In this document: piece after piece, positions 1 to 8,465 of the stretch
Layout: every line of letters starts with the position of its first letter
Position numbering within the stretch: the first letter of the stretch is position 1
Assembly: GCA_015066385.1 (NCBI GenBank)
Contig: SVOJ01000027.1
Location: 1 to 36,097, forward strand
Reading direction: 5' to 3'
Length of the DNA: 36,097 nt
From: Oscillospiraceae bacterium
GTDB lineage: Bacteria; Bacillota; Clostridia; Oscillospirales; Acutalibacteraceae
Position numbers and translations under genes: made by a program
The notes under the pieces: generated by a model
Databases searched by the model: none
The model's input: the letters and a program-made list of their open reading frames with translations, nothing else
Told to the model about the DNA's origin: nothing

Positions 1-27
1 TTTAAATTTGTGCGTGGTCGTAAATCA

Positions 28-89
28 GGGGACAGTACTGCGATTGACATTTTGGAAAAATGATTATGTCAATCACAGTAGCCGTCCCC
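28..89. repeat. REP-like imperfect palindrome
   Basis: Bases 28-50 and 66-89 form a long imperfect inverted repeat. Both arms start with GGGGAC and end with GATTGACAT around a 15-base loop, with one indel and a few mismatches. A further GATTGACTCCCC follows at 91-102. GC-rich tips and extragenic position resemble REP sequences mobilised by IS200-like Y1 (RAYT) transposases. No transposase is in the window, so that link is inference. Confidence 0.5.
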
Positions 90-129
90 ATGATTGACTC
101 CCCAACTCCCCGCTAAACCGTAATTTGCA

Positions 130-161
130 AAAAAAAGATTGCCCCGTGTGAGGCAATCTTT
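130..161 (-). terminator. Intrinsic terminator of the Gfo/Idh/MocA gene
   Basis: A 10-bp stem (134-143 with 152-161, loop 144-151) is followed on the minus strand by a run of eight or more Ts. It lies just beyond the stop codon of the oxidoreductase at 170. Confidence 0.85.
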
Positions 162-169
162 TTGCATTT

Positions 170-1234
170 TTATAATTCTATTTCTTTTCCCGTTTCGGCG
201 GATTTGTACATCGCCGTCAGAATCTTGATCATGTCAATGCCCTGATCGGGAACAAAGTCAGGCTGTGCTTTGCCTGTGATAACATCAATGAAATGTGCCA
301 GGTTTTTGTCATGACCGCCTGATGCGGTTTTACGCTGTTTGCGGATGGTTTTGAGTTTGCCGTTGGCTTCGGTGAAAATCTTCATGCGACTTTGTGACCA
401 ATCAATACCTGCCTTGGACCCGCGCAGTTCCACAAAGGATTTTTCTCTTGCAACATTGGATGCCCAGCTGAATTCAATCTGCAGAATCGCACCGTTTTCA
501 AAACGGATCATACCCATGGCAAGGTCTTCTACGTCAAATGTACCGCCTTCGACTTTGTCGCCGAAATTGGAGTTGACGGAGTCGGATACATCGTTGTCTG
601 CAAATTTGCAGAATGTGCCGCCGCTGACGGAAACCGGTTTGGGATTGCCCATCAGCCAGATGGCAAGGTCGATCATGTGCACACCTAAGTCAATCAGCGG
701 ACCGCCGCCGGACATGGCTTTGGTTGTGAACCAGCCGCCTTTTCCTGGAATACCGCGTCTGCGGATCCATCCGCAACGAGCGGCGTAGATGTCGCCGAAT
801 TCACCGTTTTCAGACATTTCTTTTGCAATTTTAGAAATGTCAAGCCAACGGTTGTTGCGCATGATCATCAATGTTTTGCCTGCCTCATCGGCGGCTTTTT
901 TCATTTTCAGGGCTTCTTCCACGTTGATTGCATCGGGTTTTTCGCAAAAAACGTGTTTACCTGCGGCAAATGCATCCACAGCAATGATGGAATGCAGGTA
1001 GTTCGGGGTGCAGATGTCAACGGCATCAATGGTTTTGTCCTTCAGCAGTTCTTTGTAATCGGTATACACTGCCGCTTGTTTGAAATGTTTATTTTTTGCC
1101 CATTCGGCGCGTTCCTTGCGGATGTCACAAAGAGCCACGACCTGCACACGCTTGTCGCGGATATAAAAGGGAAGATGGGCGCCTTTGAAAATACCGCCGT
1201 TGCCGATAATGCCGATGCGGATTATTTCACTCAT
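170..1234 (-). CDS. Gfo/Idh/MocA family NAD(P)-dependent oxidoreductase
   Basis: A 354-residue cytosolic oxidoreductase of the Gfo/Idh/MocA family, whose members oxidise or reduce sugars, inositols or related cyclic alcohols with NAD(P). The N-terminal Rossmann fold has the glycine-rich loop GNGGIFKGAH (residues 11-20). The family motif EKP is at 98-100, where the lysine is usually catalytic, and the C-terminal substrate domain carries GVHMIDLAIWLMG. The frame is open upstream to 1420, but the ATG at 1234 is preferred because GGAGGAG lies 8 bases before it and the family motif begins right after it. It is a single gene with its own terminator, divergent from spo0A. The substrate cannot be read from the sequence. 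Confidence 0.9.
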   Translation of the reverse strand: MSEIIRIGIIGNGGIFKGAHLPFYIRDKRVQVVALCDIRKERAEWAKNKHFKQAAVYTDYKELLKDKTIDAVDICTPNYLHSIIAVDAFAAGKHVFCEKPDAINVEEALKMKKAADEAGKTLMIMRNNRWLDISKIAKEMSENGEFGDIYAARCGWIRRRGIPGKGGWFTTKAMSGGGPLIDLGVHMIDLAIWLMGNPKPVSVSGGTFCKFADNDVSDSVNSNFGDKVEGGTFDVEDLAMGMIRFENGAILQIEFSWASNVAREKSFVELRGSKAGIDWSQSRMKIFTEANGKLKTIRKQRKTASGGHDKNLAHFIDVITGKAQPDFVPDQGIDMIKILTAMYKSAETGKEIEL

Positions 1235-1265
1235 ATTGAATCTCCTCCGTTTTGTATTTAATTCC

Positions 1266-1271
1266 ATTGTA
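1266..1271 (-). promoter_or_regulatory. Candidate -10 box for the Gfo/Idh/MocA gene
   Basis: TACAAT reads leftward about 30 bases before the ATG at 1234. No good -35 is seen, because the upstream stretch is T-rich. An imperfect GGAA/TTCC dyad at about 1299-1322 sits upstream and could be an operator. Confidence 0.4.
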
Positions 1272-1341
1272 GCACAAAAAAACAAAAAATGGAAGTAGGA
1301 AAAAATTTCCCAAAAATTTCCAATTATTTTTACAAAACCCC

Positions 1342-1370
1342 TTGCAAAACTGAAAATGATATGGTAAAAT
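1342..1370 (+). promoter_or_regulatory. Candidate vegetative promoter of spo0A
   Basis: TTGCAA (1342-1347), a 17-base spacer and TAAAAT (1365-1370) fit a sigma-A promoter 50 bases before the spo0A ATG. I saw no clear sigma-H promoter or TGTCGAA 0A box nearby, although those control spo0A in Bacillus. Confidence 0.5.
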
Positions 1371-1418
1371 ATGGCAGAAATTGGAAATAATAGCCAATTA
1401 CGAAAGGAAGGACAAGCC

Positions 1419-2201
1419 ATGTCAAAACAAAGAAAAATTTTGATTGCAGAAGAAAACGGAGATTTTACACAGCGCTGCTGTGCGGCACTGACCGCATACG
1501 GCTATGACGTTACAATTGCACCGAAAGACGGATTGCAGATTCTGGATATCATCCGCACACAAGCGCCCGATATTGTGATTCTGGATGCCGTTATGTCACA
1601 TCTGGATGCATTGGGTGTACTCACCCGTCTGCCGACTTTGCATCTGAATCAGAAACCGATGTGTATTTTACTGTCCGGGGTGGACAATCCCCGTTTTGAA
1701 CAGCAGGTGCTTGCCAACGGAGCAGATTACTATTTTCTGAAACCCGTTGAACCGGAATTGCTTGCGGAACGGGTGGTGCAACTCAGCGGTTGGTCAAGCC
1801 TGAAATCCGTTGCACAACCGCTTTCCCGGCAGGTGGCAACCGAACCGGATCTTGAAATTATTGTTTCGGATATCATGCATCAGATCGGTGTTCCGGCACA
1901 TATCAAAGGCTATCAGTATCTGCGCACGGCAATCATTCTGTCGGTGTCCGATACGGAAATGCTCAATTCTGTTACAAAAGTGCTGTATCCCACGGTTGCC
2001 AAACAATACGATACAACCTCTTCCCGCGTGGAACGTGCCATTCGTCATGCAATTGAAGTTGCGTGGGACAGAGGAGATCTGGATGTGTTGGGATCTTATT
2101 TCGGCTATACCGTACAGAATTCAAGAGGAAAGCCGACCAACAGTGAATTCATCGCAATGATTGCAGACAAACTGCGTCTGCGTATGAAAAAGATTTCCTG
2201 A
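1419..2201 (+). CDS. spo0A: Sporulation master regulator Spo0A
   Basis: Phosphorylation-activated transcription factor that commits the cell to sporulation (260 residues, the family's usual length). Residues about 5-125 are a CheY-like receiver with phosphoacceptor Asp56 and the conserved lysine in FLKP. The C-terminal third is the Spo0A-specific DNA-binding domain, recognisable by [37 protein letters not shown] and [10 protein letters not shown]. The ATG at 1419 follows AGGAAGG and matches the family start, so an upstream in-frame ATG at 1371 is rejected. The receiver is slightly unusual: the metal-binding acidic pair is Glu11-Glu12 instead of Asp-Asp, and the usual MPHLDG is MSHLDA. No spoIVB gene lies upstream, unlike in Bacillus. 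Confidence 0.97.
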   Translation: MSKQRKILIAEENGDFTQRCCAALTAYGYDVTIAPKDGLQILDIIRTQAPDIVILDAVMSHLDALGVLTRLPTLHLNQKPMCILLSGVDNPRFEQQVLANGADYYFLKPVEPELLAERVVQLSGWSSLKSVAQPLSRQVATEPDLEIIVSDIMHQIGVPAHIKGYQYLRTAIILSVSDTEMLNSVTKVLYPTVAKQYDTTSSRVERAIRHAIEVAWDRGDLDVLGSYFGYTVQNSRGKPTNSEFIAMIADKLRLRMKKIS

Positions 2202-2234
2202 CAGTTCTTCTTTTTTTTAAATTCCGGGCAAATA

Positions 2235-2275
2235 AAATCGCCGTCATCCTGTTTGCGGAGGGCGGCGATTTATTT
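2235..2275. terminator. Bidirectional terminator between spo0A and clpX
   Basis: A 9-bp stem AAATCGCCG/CGGCGATTT (2235-2243 with 2263-2271) is flanked by T-rich sequence on the right and A-rich on the left. It serves convergent spo0A and clpX. Confidence 0.8.
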
Positions 2276-2286
2276 TGATTGTTTTT

Positions 2287-3591
2287 TTATGCCAATTCTG
2301 CGGGAAGATGACCGCTGATGGGACCTTCCAGGCGGGATGTGTCACGTTCAATAAGCGGAGCCGCGCCGTTTTCCACGCAGTCACGGGTAACGGTTACACG
2401 AACAATGGATTTGTCAGACGGGGTTTCATACATAATCGGCAACAAAACCTGTTCCATAATGGCACGAAGCCCGCGTGCGCCCGTTTTCTTTTCAAGTGCG
2501 GATTCTGCAATGGCTTCCAGGGCATCTTCTTCAAACTGCAGTTCCACATTATCAATGGCAAACAATGCACTGTATTGTTTGAGAAGCGCATTTTTCGGTT
2601 CGCGGATGATACGAACAAGTGCCTCTTTGTTGAGATTTTCAAGGCTTGTAAGAACGGGCATTCTGCCGACGAGTTCGGGAATCAGGCCGAAACGGATGAG
2701 ATCCTGCGGGATGGCTCTGGACATGATGAAATCCTGATCAAAATCAGCCTTTGTCTTGATTTGGGCACCGAAACCGAGCACTTTGTTGCCCATACGTTTT
2801 TCGATGATCTTTTCAATACCGTCAAATGCACCGCCGCAGATGAAGAGGATGTTGGATGTGTCGATCTGAATGAATTCCTGTTGCGGATGCTTTCTGCCGC
2901 CCTGCGGGGGAACATTTGCAAGCGTTCCTTCTAAAATTTTCAGCAAAGCCTGCTGCACACCTTCACCGCTGACATCGCGGGTAATGGAGGTGTTTTCGGA
3001 TTTGCGGGCAATTTTGTCGATTTCATCCACATAAATAATGCCGCGTTCCGCACGTTCCACATCAAAATCAGCAGCCTGAATCAGGCGAAGCAGAATGTTT
3101 TCAACGTCTTCACCGACATAACCGGCTTCGGTCAATGTGGTGGCATCGGCAATGGCAAAGGGAACGTCGAGGGTCTTTGCAAGTGTCTGTGCAAGGAATG
3201 TTTTGCCCACACCGGTCGGACCGAGCAGAAGAACATTGCTCTTCTGAATATCCACATCATCATTTTTTACTTTGCGGAAAATTCGCTTATAATGGTTGTA
3301 AACGGCGACGGACAGGGCAATTTTTGCCGTATCCTGCCCGATAACGTATTCATCCAGTTTTGCCTTGAGTTCCTGCGGTTTCGGAAGCAGACGGGGTGCG
3401 TTTGAACGCGAATGTTTTTTTGGTTTTGCATCTGTAGTCAGATCACCGTCTTCGATAATCGCACGGCAATTTTCAATACATTCGTCGCAGATATAAGCAC
3501 CCGGCCCCTGAATGAGCATGGATACCTGATCTTGTGTTCTGCCGCAGAATGAACAGCGGATGGGCTTGTCTTTGTCTTCGTATTTAGCCAA
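2287..3591 (-). CDS. clpX: ATP-dependent Clp protease ATP-binding subunit ClpX
   Basis: AAA+ unfoldase that recognises tagged proteins, unfolds them and feeds them to ClpP. At 434 residues it is full length. The N-terminal zinc finger has Cys13, Cys16, Cys35 and Cys38. Walker A GPTGVGKT is at 124-131, Walker B is YVDEIDKIA, and the C-terminal region contains ELVGRMP and KKTGARGLR. The start is a TTG at 3591 with GGAGG 8 bases upstream, giving the expected MAKYEDKD N-terminus; the open frame upstream to 3690 overlaps the clpP 3' end and is not conserved-looking. It is the last gene of the tig-clpP-clpX cluster and ends at a terminator shared with spo0A. Confidence 0.97.
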   Translation of the reverse strand: MAKYEDKDKPIRCSFCGRTQDQVSMLIQGPGAYICDECIENCRAIIEDGDLTTDAKPKKHSRSNAPRLLPKPQELKAKLDEYVIGQDTAKIALSVAVYNHYKRIFRKVKNDDVDIQKSNVLLLGPTGVGKTFLAQTLAKTLDVPFAIADATTLTEAGYVGEDVENILLRLIQAADFDVERAERGIIYVDEIDKIARKSENTSITRDVSGEGVQQALLKILEGTLANVPPQGGRKHPQQEFIQIDTSNILFICGGAFDGIEKIIEKRMGNKVLGFGAQIKTKADFDQDFIMSRAIPQDLIRFGLIPELVGRMPVLTSLENLNKEALVRIIREPKNALLKQYSALFAIDNVELQFEEDALEAIAESALEKKTGARGLRAIMEQVLLPIMYETPSDKSIVRVTVTRDCVENGAAPLIERDTSRLEGPISGHLPAELA

Positions 3592-3618
3592 AGTTTTTTC
3601 CTCCGTAATGGAATGAAG

Positions 3619-3653
3619 AAAAGGGAGTGCGAGTTTTGATCGAACTCCCTTTT
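3619..3653 (-). terminator. Hairpin between clpP and clpX, possible leaky terminator
   Basis: A perfect 10-bp stem AAAAGGGAGT/ACTCCCTTTT (3619-3628 with 3644-3653, 15-base loop) lies in the short clpP-clpX gap. On the minus strand only four Ts follow, all within the stem, so it may attenuate clpX expression or protect the clpP mRNA end. Confidence 0.5.
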
Positions 3654-3664
3654 GTCTGAATTTT

Positions 3665-4264
3665 TTATCTCTTGTAGAGCACCTTGTCAACCAGACCGTA
3701 TGCGCAGGCTTCTTCTGCAGTCAGCCAATTGTCGCGTTCGGTGTCGGCGGTGATAATCTCAATATCCTTGCCGGTATTTTCGGCAAGAATGCGGTTGAGT
3801 TTCTGCTTTGTGCGCAGAATGTGCTGTGCGGCAATTTCGATTTCGGTTGCCTGACCTTTGACACCGCCCAGAGGCTGGTGGATCATCACTTCGGCATTGG
3901 GCAGGCAGTAACGCTTGCCTTTTGTGCCGGAGGACAGCAGGAATGCGCCCATGCTTGCGGCAAGCCCCATGCAGATGGTGGAAACATCGCACTTGATGTA
4001 CTGCATGGTGTCATAAATTGCCATGCCTGCGGTCACGGAACCGCCGGGGCTGTTGATGTAAAAAGAAATGTCCTTTTCGGCATCCTGCCCTTCCAGGAAG
4101 AGCATCTGTGCAACAACAAGGCTTGCGGTTGCGTCGTTGACTTCATCGGAAAGAACAATGATGCGGTCATTGAGCAGACGGGAGAAAATATCATAAGCGC
4201 GTTCGCCGCGGTTTGTCTGTTCAATAACGGTCGGAACAAGAGCATCATAAATAGGTAAAGACAT
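3665..4264 (-). CDS. clpP: ATP-dependent Clp protease proteolytic subunit ClpP
   Basis: Serine peptidase that forms the tetradecameric barrel capped by ClpX. It has 199 residues, typical length. The catalytic triad is visible: Ser104 in [11 protein letters not shown], His129 in [10 protein letters not shown] and Asp178 in DTERDNW. The oxyanion-hole motif SPGGSV is at 72-77. The ATG at 4264 follows an AGGAGG-like element (rc of CCTCCTTGG). It sits 63 bases after tig and 73 bases before clpX, the standard order in Firmicutes. No CtsR-type heptad repeats were seen upstream. Confidence 0.98.
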   Translation of the reverse strand: MSLPIYDALVPTVIEQTNRGERAYDIFSRLLNDRIIVLSDEVNDATASLVVAQMLFLEGQDAEKDISFYINSPGGSVTAGMAIYDTMQYIKCDVSTICMGLAASMGAFLLSSGTKGKRYCLPNAEVMIHQPLGGVKGQATEIEIAAQHILRTKQKLNRILAENTGKDIEIITADTERDNWLTAEEACAYGLVDKVLYKR

Positions 4265-4327
4265 GTTATTTGCCTCCTTGGAGTAGGGTAACGGAATATA
4301 TCGGAAGTATTGGCAAAAACAGGTATT

Positions 4328-5728
4328 TTATTCAGCAGCTTCTTCTGCTTCGTCTTTCTTTGCCTTCTTGGTGGTCTTCTTTGCAGGCTTTTCAGCGGCT
4401 TCTTCACCGTCTTCAGCAGCCTTTTTCTTGGAAGCGGCTTTCTTCTTTGCTTTTTCAACAACAGCGTTGTCGGTGATGACTGCGTTTGCCTTGTTGCCCT
4501 TGAGCTGTGCTTCTACGCTGTCAGCGGCAATTGCCTTGCGGACGGTTTCAGCATCAACACCGTACATTTCAGCCATTTTTGCATATTCAGCTTCCACTTC
4601 TTCTGCAGAAACTTCGATGCCTTCAATGTCAGCGATCTTTTCGAGAGCAAGGCTGATCTTGACTTCTCTTTCAGCGGCGGAACGATAGTTTTCCTTGAGA
4701 GCATCCATATCCATGCCGAGGTACTGCATGTACATTTCCATGGAAAGCCCCTGGCTCTGCAGACGATAGGAGAATTCGTTGATCATGTCATTGACACGGT
4801 TTTCGAACATAATTTCGGGGATTTCGCCTTCAACAAGGTCGGCCAGTTTTTCGAAAACAGCATTTTCGAAATCTCTCTGTGCGGACTGTTCTTTTCTGTC
4901 AAGAATGGTCTTCTTGATATCTTCCTTGAGTTCTGCAATGGTGTCAAATTCACTGACATCCTTTGCAAATTCGTCATCAGCAACGGGAAGAACCTTTTCT
5001 TTGATGGAGTGCAGTTTGCACTTGAAAACAGCTTCTTTGCCTGCAAGTTCGGGGGTGTATTCGGTGGGGAAAGTAACGTTGACGTCGAATTCTTCGCCGA
5101 TATTCTTGTCAGCGACTTGTTCTTCGAAGCCGGGGATGAAACTGCCCGAACCGAGGGTCAGTTCATATTCTTCGCCCTTGCCGCCTTCAAATGCAACGCC
5201 GTCTACGAAACCTTCAAAGTCGATAACGGTGATGTCGCCCATCTTGGAGGCTCTGTCTTCAACGGGAGTGATTCTTGCGTTGGCTTCCAGTTTGCTGTTG
5301 AATTCTGCTTCCACTTCTTCATCAGTTACTTCAACGGCTGCCTTGGGAGCGGAGATGCCTTTGTAGTTTTCAACTTTGATTTCGGGCTTGACGGTGACCT
5401 TGCAGGTCAGTTCAACGCCTTCTTTGCCGACGGACTTGATGTCGAAGTCACGGGGCTGATCAACGGGAGAGATGCCTGCCTCTGCCACTGCCGCGGTATA
5501 AGCATCGGGGAATGCAAGTTCAAGAGCGTCATCATAGAAAACGCCTTCGCCGTACATCTTTTCGATGAATGCTCTGGGAGCTTTTCCTTTTCTGAAACCG
5601 GGCACATTGATCTTGCCTTTTTCGCGGTTGTAGACTTTGTTGACAGCCGTTTCAAAAGAAGCAGCGTCAATGGAGATTTCAAGGGTGAATTCGTTGGTGC
5701 CGGTTTTTTCAGCAGATTTAAGACTCAT
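4328..5728 (-). CDS. tig: Trigger factor, ribosome-associated chaperone and prolyl isomerase
   Basis: Binds ribosomal protein L23 near the exit tunnel and shields nascent chains; its central FKBP-like domain isomerises prolyl bonds. The N-terminal ribosome-binding signature GFRKGKAPR is present at about 45-53. The FKBP domain spans about 150-240 (GDITVIDFEGFVDG, GSGSFIPGFEEQ), followed by the helical C-terminal chaperone domain. At 466 residues it is slightly longer than usual because of a Lys/Ala/Glu-rich tail of about 45 residues with repeated KKA/EEA, probably disordered. The ATG at 5728 has AGGAGG upstream; twelve extra in-frame residues upstream are rejected. First gene of tig-clpP-clpX. 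Confidence 0.97.
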   Translation of the reverse strand: MSLKSAEKTGTNEFTLEISIDAASFETAVNKVYNREKGKINVPGFRKGKAPRAFIEKMYGEGVFYDDALELAFPDAYTAAVAEAGISPVDQPRDFDIKSVGKEGVELTCKVTVKPEIKVENYKGISAPKAAVEVTDEEVEAEFNSKLEANARITPVEDRASKMGDITVIDFEGFVDGVAFEGGKGEEYELTLGSGSFIPGFEEQVADKNIGEEFDVNVTFPTEYTPELAGKEAVFKCKLHSIKEKVLPVADDEFAKDVSEFDTIAELKEDIKKTILDRKEQSAQRDFENAVFEKLADLVEGEIPEIMFENRVNDMINEFSYRLQSQGLSMEMYMQYLGMDMDALKENYRSAAEREVKISLALEKIADIEGIEVSAEEVEAEYAKMAEMYGVDAETVRKAIAADSVEAQLKGNKANAVITDNAVVEKAKKKAASKKKAAEDGEEAAEKPAKKTTKKAKKDEAEEAAE

Positions 5729-5745
5729 AATATTTTTTCCTCCTG

Positions 5746-5760
5746 TGCGGTGTTTACCGC
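5746..5760 (-). promoter_or_regulatory. Small hairpin in the tig leader
   Basis: GCGGT/ACCGC (5747-5751 with 5756-5760, 4-base loop) sits just upstream of the tig Shine-Dalgarno. It is short and could tune translation or stability. Confidence 0.3.
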
Positions 5761-5776
5761 GCAAATTATCTTTCTC

Positions 5777-5782
5777 ATTATA
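5777..5782 (-). promoter_or_regulatory. Extended -10 promoter of tig-clpP-clpX
   Basis: A perfect TATAAT preceded by TG-n (extended -10) lies about 50 bases upstream of tig. The -35 is poor, as is common for extended -10 promoters. Confidence 0.6.
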
Positions 5783-5839
5783 ACAAAAGTAAATAAATAA
5801 ATCTATAGTAATTTAAAAAAAAGGTGAATATAAAACGGC

Positions 5840-6529
5840 TCATAAGGACACAATTTTTGGGCAGAATGATAAAAAATCAGCCGCAACGAGCGAAAAACGG
5901 ATGCCGTCACGTTCAAAAAGCGAATACTTGCTGCCCGAAAGCCCGTGCAGGTGGCCGAAATAACAACGCTTTACATTGTATTCGAGAAGCACGTCGTAAA
6001 TTTCGCGGCAGATTTTGTCTTCGTACAACGGCGGATAGTGCAGAAACACGATCGGTTCACCGCCGAGCTGCATTGCCGCATCGAGTGACATACGAAGTCT
6101 GCCTGCTTCGCGGTTGAGGATTTTTTCCACGTTTTCCGTTTCTGCATCAAAGAACCAGCCTCTTGTTCCGCATACGGTAAAATCGTCAATCCGATACGCA
6201 TTGTTGAACAGAATCTTTATGGTGGAAAGTTCATTCTGTTCAATAAAATTTGTCATTTTGCGCATGGTTTCCCACCAGTAATCGTGGTTGCCTTTGCCGA
6301 GAATTTTTGTGCCGGGCAGGCTGTTTAAAAATTGCAGATCCGGCAATGCGGATTGCAGGCTCATACCCCACGAAACATCACCGGGAATGACTACGGTATC
6401 CTCTTCCTTTACTATGGCACGCCACGTGTTTTCAAGGCGGTCGGTATAATCCGACCACCCTTTGAAAATATCCATCGGTTTATCCGTACCGAAAGACAAA
6501 TGGGTATCGCCAATCGTAAAAAGTGCCAT
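5840..6529 (-). CDS. Cytosolic metallophosphoesterase
   Basis: Calcineurin-like phosphoesterase of 229 residues, cytosolic (no signal peptide or membrane segment). The dinuclear-metal motifs are all present: GDTH (7-10), GDVSW (50-54), GKGNHD (78-83), LHYPP and GHLHG near residue 190. It resembles the small predicted phosphohydrolases of the COG1768 type, whose substrate is unknown. The ATG at 6529 has GGAG upstream. It lies 111 bases before tig in the same direction with no terminator between, so some readthrough into tig is likely. It is divergent from the DUF1540 gene. Confidence 0.9.
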   Translation of the reverse strand: MALFTIGDTHLSFGTDKPMDIFKGWSDYTDRLENTWRAIVKEEDTVVIPGDVSWGMSLQSALPDLQFLNSLPGTKILGKGNHDYWWETMRKMTNFIEQNELSTIKILFNNAYRIDDFTVCGTRGWFFDAETENVEKILNREAGRLRMSLDAAMQLGGEPIVFLHYPPLYEDKICREIYDVLLEYNVKRCYFGHLHGLSGSKYSLFERDGIRFSLVAADFLSFCPKIVSL

Positions 6530-6546
6530 TTTTTTCTCCGTTTAAT

Positions 6547-6571
6547 CCGCTTATAAATTCAAAAAAAGCGG
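6547..6571. repeat. Dyad in the divergent control region
   Basis: CCGCTT (6547-6552) and AAGCGG (6566-6571) form an inverted repeat midway between the divergent phosphoesterase and DUF1540 genes. It could be an operator. No convincing promoter pair was identified here. Confidence 0.3.
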
Positions 6572-6607
6572 TCAGAATAATAACAAACACGAAAGGAGTG
6601 TTGTTGA

Positions 6608-6784
6608 ATGGAAAAGAAAGAAATCAAGCATATTCACTGTACCGTTAAAAACTGTGAGTACCATACAACGGACAGCCGCTGCATGGCAGGCGACATCACC
6701 GTCGGCACGCAGAATGCAAACAGTTGCAGCGAAACAGCTTGCGAAACCTTTAAACTCAACCGTAAAAACGGATGCTGTGAATAA
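6608..6784 (+). CDS. DUF1540 domain small cysteine-rich protein
   Basis: A 58-residue protein with seven cysteines (11, 16, 25, 40, 45, 56, 57). The pattern (HC-x4-C near the start, then C-x-A-x2-I-x-V, then C-x4-C-x-TF) matches DUF1540, a family common in spore-forming clostridia and presumed to bind metal. The function is unknown. The ATG follows AAGGAG with good spacing, and the gene ends at a clear terminator. Confidence 0.85.
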   Translation: MEKKEIKHIHCTVKNCEYHTTDSRCMAGDITVGTQNANSCSETACETFKLNRKNGCCE

Positions 6785-6795
6785 GTGAAAAAAGT

Positions 6796-6826
6796 GCCGC
6801 GAAGCAGTTGTTTCGCGGCGATCTTT
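6796..6826. terminator. Bidirectional terminator between DUF1540 gene and thrC
   Basis: An 8-bp stem GCCGCGAA/TTCGCGGC (6796-6803 with 6812-6819) has GATCTTTTATT on the right and six Ts on the minus-strand side, so it serves both convergent genes. Confidence 0.85.
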
Positions 6827-6829
6827 TAT

Positions 6830-8320
6830 TCAGATGCCGAGCATATCGAATACAACTTTGCGCATTTCTTCCTTGGTGCAGATGCCCGTGAAGCGCGGTG
6901 TTGTGCCCTTGAGTGCAAGCAGCTGTGCAGGGGCGTTGTTGGCGGTTTTTGCCTGCAGTTCTTCTACCATAGAGAATTCGTCGGCGGGAAGTGCCTCGTC
7001 GGAAACGGCATCCAGAACGGCGGCACTGAACTTGAACGGACTTGCTGTGGAGGCAATCACGGCAGGGGCAGTGTCACCCGTCTGCTTGCGGTATTCTTCA
7101 TACACGTTAACAGCAACGGCGGTGTGTGTATCGCAAAGATAATTATAGGTTTTATAGACTTCACCGATGGTCTTTGCCGTGGCTTCGTCATCACAGCAAC
7201 CTGCGGCAAACAGGTCTTTGATCTGTTTGAGAATATCTTCACTGACGGTGTAAGCACCCGTTTCGTTGAGCGATGTCATCCATGCGCGAAGCTGTTCGTC
7301 ATTTTTACCGCAAAGGTCATACAGCAGTCTTTCGAGGTTGGAAGAAATGAGAATGTCCATTGAGGGAGAAACGGTTGTATGGAAGGGACGATTTCTGTCA
7401 TATGTGCCGGTGGTGAGGAAGTCAGTCAGCACATTGTTGGCATTGGATGCGCAGATGAGTTTTTTGACGGGAAGTCCCATTTTTTCGGCATAATAAGCGG
7501 CAAGAATATTGCCGAAATTGCCCGTGGGAACAACAATATTGATTTCTTCACCGTTTGCGATCTCACCCTTTTTGAGCAGGTCGCAGTAAGCGGAAAAATA
7601 GTAAACAATCTGCGGAGCCAGTCTGCCCCAGTTGATGGAGTTTGCAGACGAGAATGCAAAACCGTTTTCGTCGAGAATAGCACGGATTTCGGGGTTTGTG
7701 AAAATCTTTTTCACACCCGTCTGTGCATCGTCAAAGTTGCCGTAAATAGCGGATACGCCGACATTGTTGCCCGCCTGGGTGGTCATCTGTAGTTTCTGCA
7801 TGGGGCTGACACCGTCATTGGGGAAGAAGACGAGAATGCGTGTGCCGTCTACGTCTTTGAAGCCCTCAAGCGCGGCTTTGCCCGTGTCGCCGGAGGTGGC
7901 AACAAGAATGACGATCTGCTTGTCGCTGCCGCCTTTTTTGGAAGCGGTGGTCAGCAGGTAGGGAAGCAGTTGCAGTGCCATGTCCTTGAATGCACAGGTC
8001 GGGCCGTGCCACAGTTCAAGAATATGCACATTGTCGTGCAGTTTCACGACGGGGGCAACATCTTCGTGTGCAAAACCGGTGCCGTAAGCACCCGTGATGC
8101 AGTGGTCGAGTTCTTCTTCGGTGTAGTCGGTCAGAAACAAAGAAAGAACTGCTTTGGCACGTTCAATGTAGGATTTGTTTTTCAGATCGTTGAGGAAATC
8201 CTTGTCGATGCAGGGAATTTCGGTAGGGACAAACAGACCGCCTTCGACGGAAATCCCCTTTTCGATCGCCTGTGCAGACGAAACGGACAGATTGTTATCT
8301 CTTGTAGATGTATAGAGCAT
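6830..8320 (-). CDS. thrC: Threonine synthase
   Basis: PLP-dependent lyase converting O-phosphohomoserine to threonine, the last step of threonine biosynthesis. At 496 residues it belongs to the longer class. The N-terminus (MLYTSTRD, EGGLFVP) is typical. The PLP lysine is Lys112 in CAFKDMA, and the phosphate-binding loop is ATSGDTGKAALEGF. NFGNILAAYYA and the SANSINWGR motif are also present. The ATG at 8320 has AAGGAG upstream. It is a single gene with its own promoter and terminator; no thrB or hom is adjacent. Confidence 0.95.
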   Translation of the reverse strand: MLYTSTRDNNLSVSSAQAIEKGISVEGGLFVPTEIPCIDKDFLNDLKNKSYIERAKAVLSLFLTDYTEEELDHCITGAYGTGFAHEDVAPVVKLHDNVHILELWHGPTCAFKDMALQLLPYLLTTASKKGGSDKQIVILVATSGDTGKAALEGFKDVDGTRILVFFPNDGVSPMQKLQMTTQAGNNVGVSAIYGNFDDAQTGVKKIFTNPEIRAILDENGFAFSSANSINWGRLAPQIVYYFSAYCDLLKKGEIANGEEINIVVPTGNFGNILAAYYAEKMGLPVKKLICASNANNVLTDFLTTGTYDRNRPFHTTVSPSMDILISSNLERLLYDLCGKNDEQLRAWMTSLNETGAYTVSEDILKQIKDLFAAGCCDDEATAKTIGEVYKTYNYLCDTHTAVAVNVYEEYRKQTGDTAPAVIASTASPFKFSAAVLDAVSDEALPADEFSMVEELQAKTANNAPAQLLALKGTTPRFTGICTKEEMRKVVFDMLGI

Positions 8321-8353
8321 AAAAATCTCCTTTCAATAAAAAACTAATTAAAT

Positions 8354-8382
8354 AGTTTACCAAATAATTTTTAAAATGTAAA
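8354..8382 (-). promoter_or_regulatory. Promoter of thrC
   Basis: On the minus strand TTTACA (8377-8382), a 17-base spacer and TAAACT (8354-8359) precede the thrC start by about 34 bases. I saw no T-box or other amino-acid riboswitch in the short leader. Confidence 0.6.
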
Positions 8383-8404
8383 GTGTTTTATTAAAAAATA
8401 TATA

Positions 8405-8434
8405 TTGAATTTATATATATAAATGTGGTATAAT
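8405..8434 (+). promoter_or_regulatory. Promoter of the tldD operon
   Basis: TTGAAT (8405-8410), an 18-base spacer ending in TGG and a perfect TATAAT (8429-8434) make a strong extended promoter. Predicted transcription starts near 8441, which argues against the ATG at 8451 and for the TTG start at 8466. Confidence 0.7.
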
Positions 8435-8465
8435 AACAAAACAATGCAAAATGGGGTGGTATTTC

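Noticed and set aside
1235-1418. 0A boxes or a sigma-H promoter controlling spo0A
   Set aside because: No TGTCGAA-type box or sigma-H hexamers were found by eye; only a sigma-A-like promoter is supported.
1235-1420. N-terminal extension of the Gfo/Idh/MocA gene
   Set aside because: It would overlap the spo0A promoter, lacks a ribosome site, and the Rossmann motif and GGAGGAG support the start at 1234.
4310-5800. Long plus-strand open frame of 496 codons opposite tig
   Set aside because: It is fully antisense to trigger factor, is Phe/Cys-rich with no domain, and follows from the Glu/Lys-rich codon use of tig.
8321-8404. Regulatory leader for thrC
   Set aside because: The region is short and AT-rich with no stable hairpin or leader peptide; only a promoter is supported.
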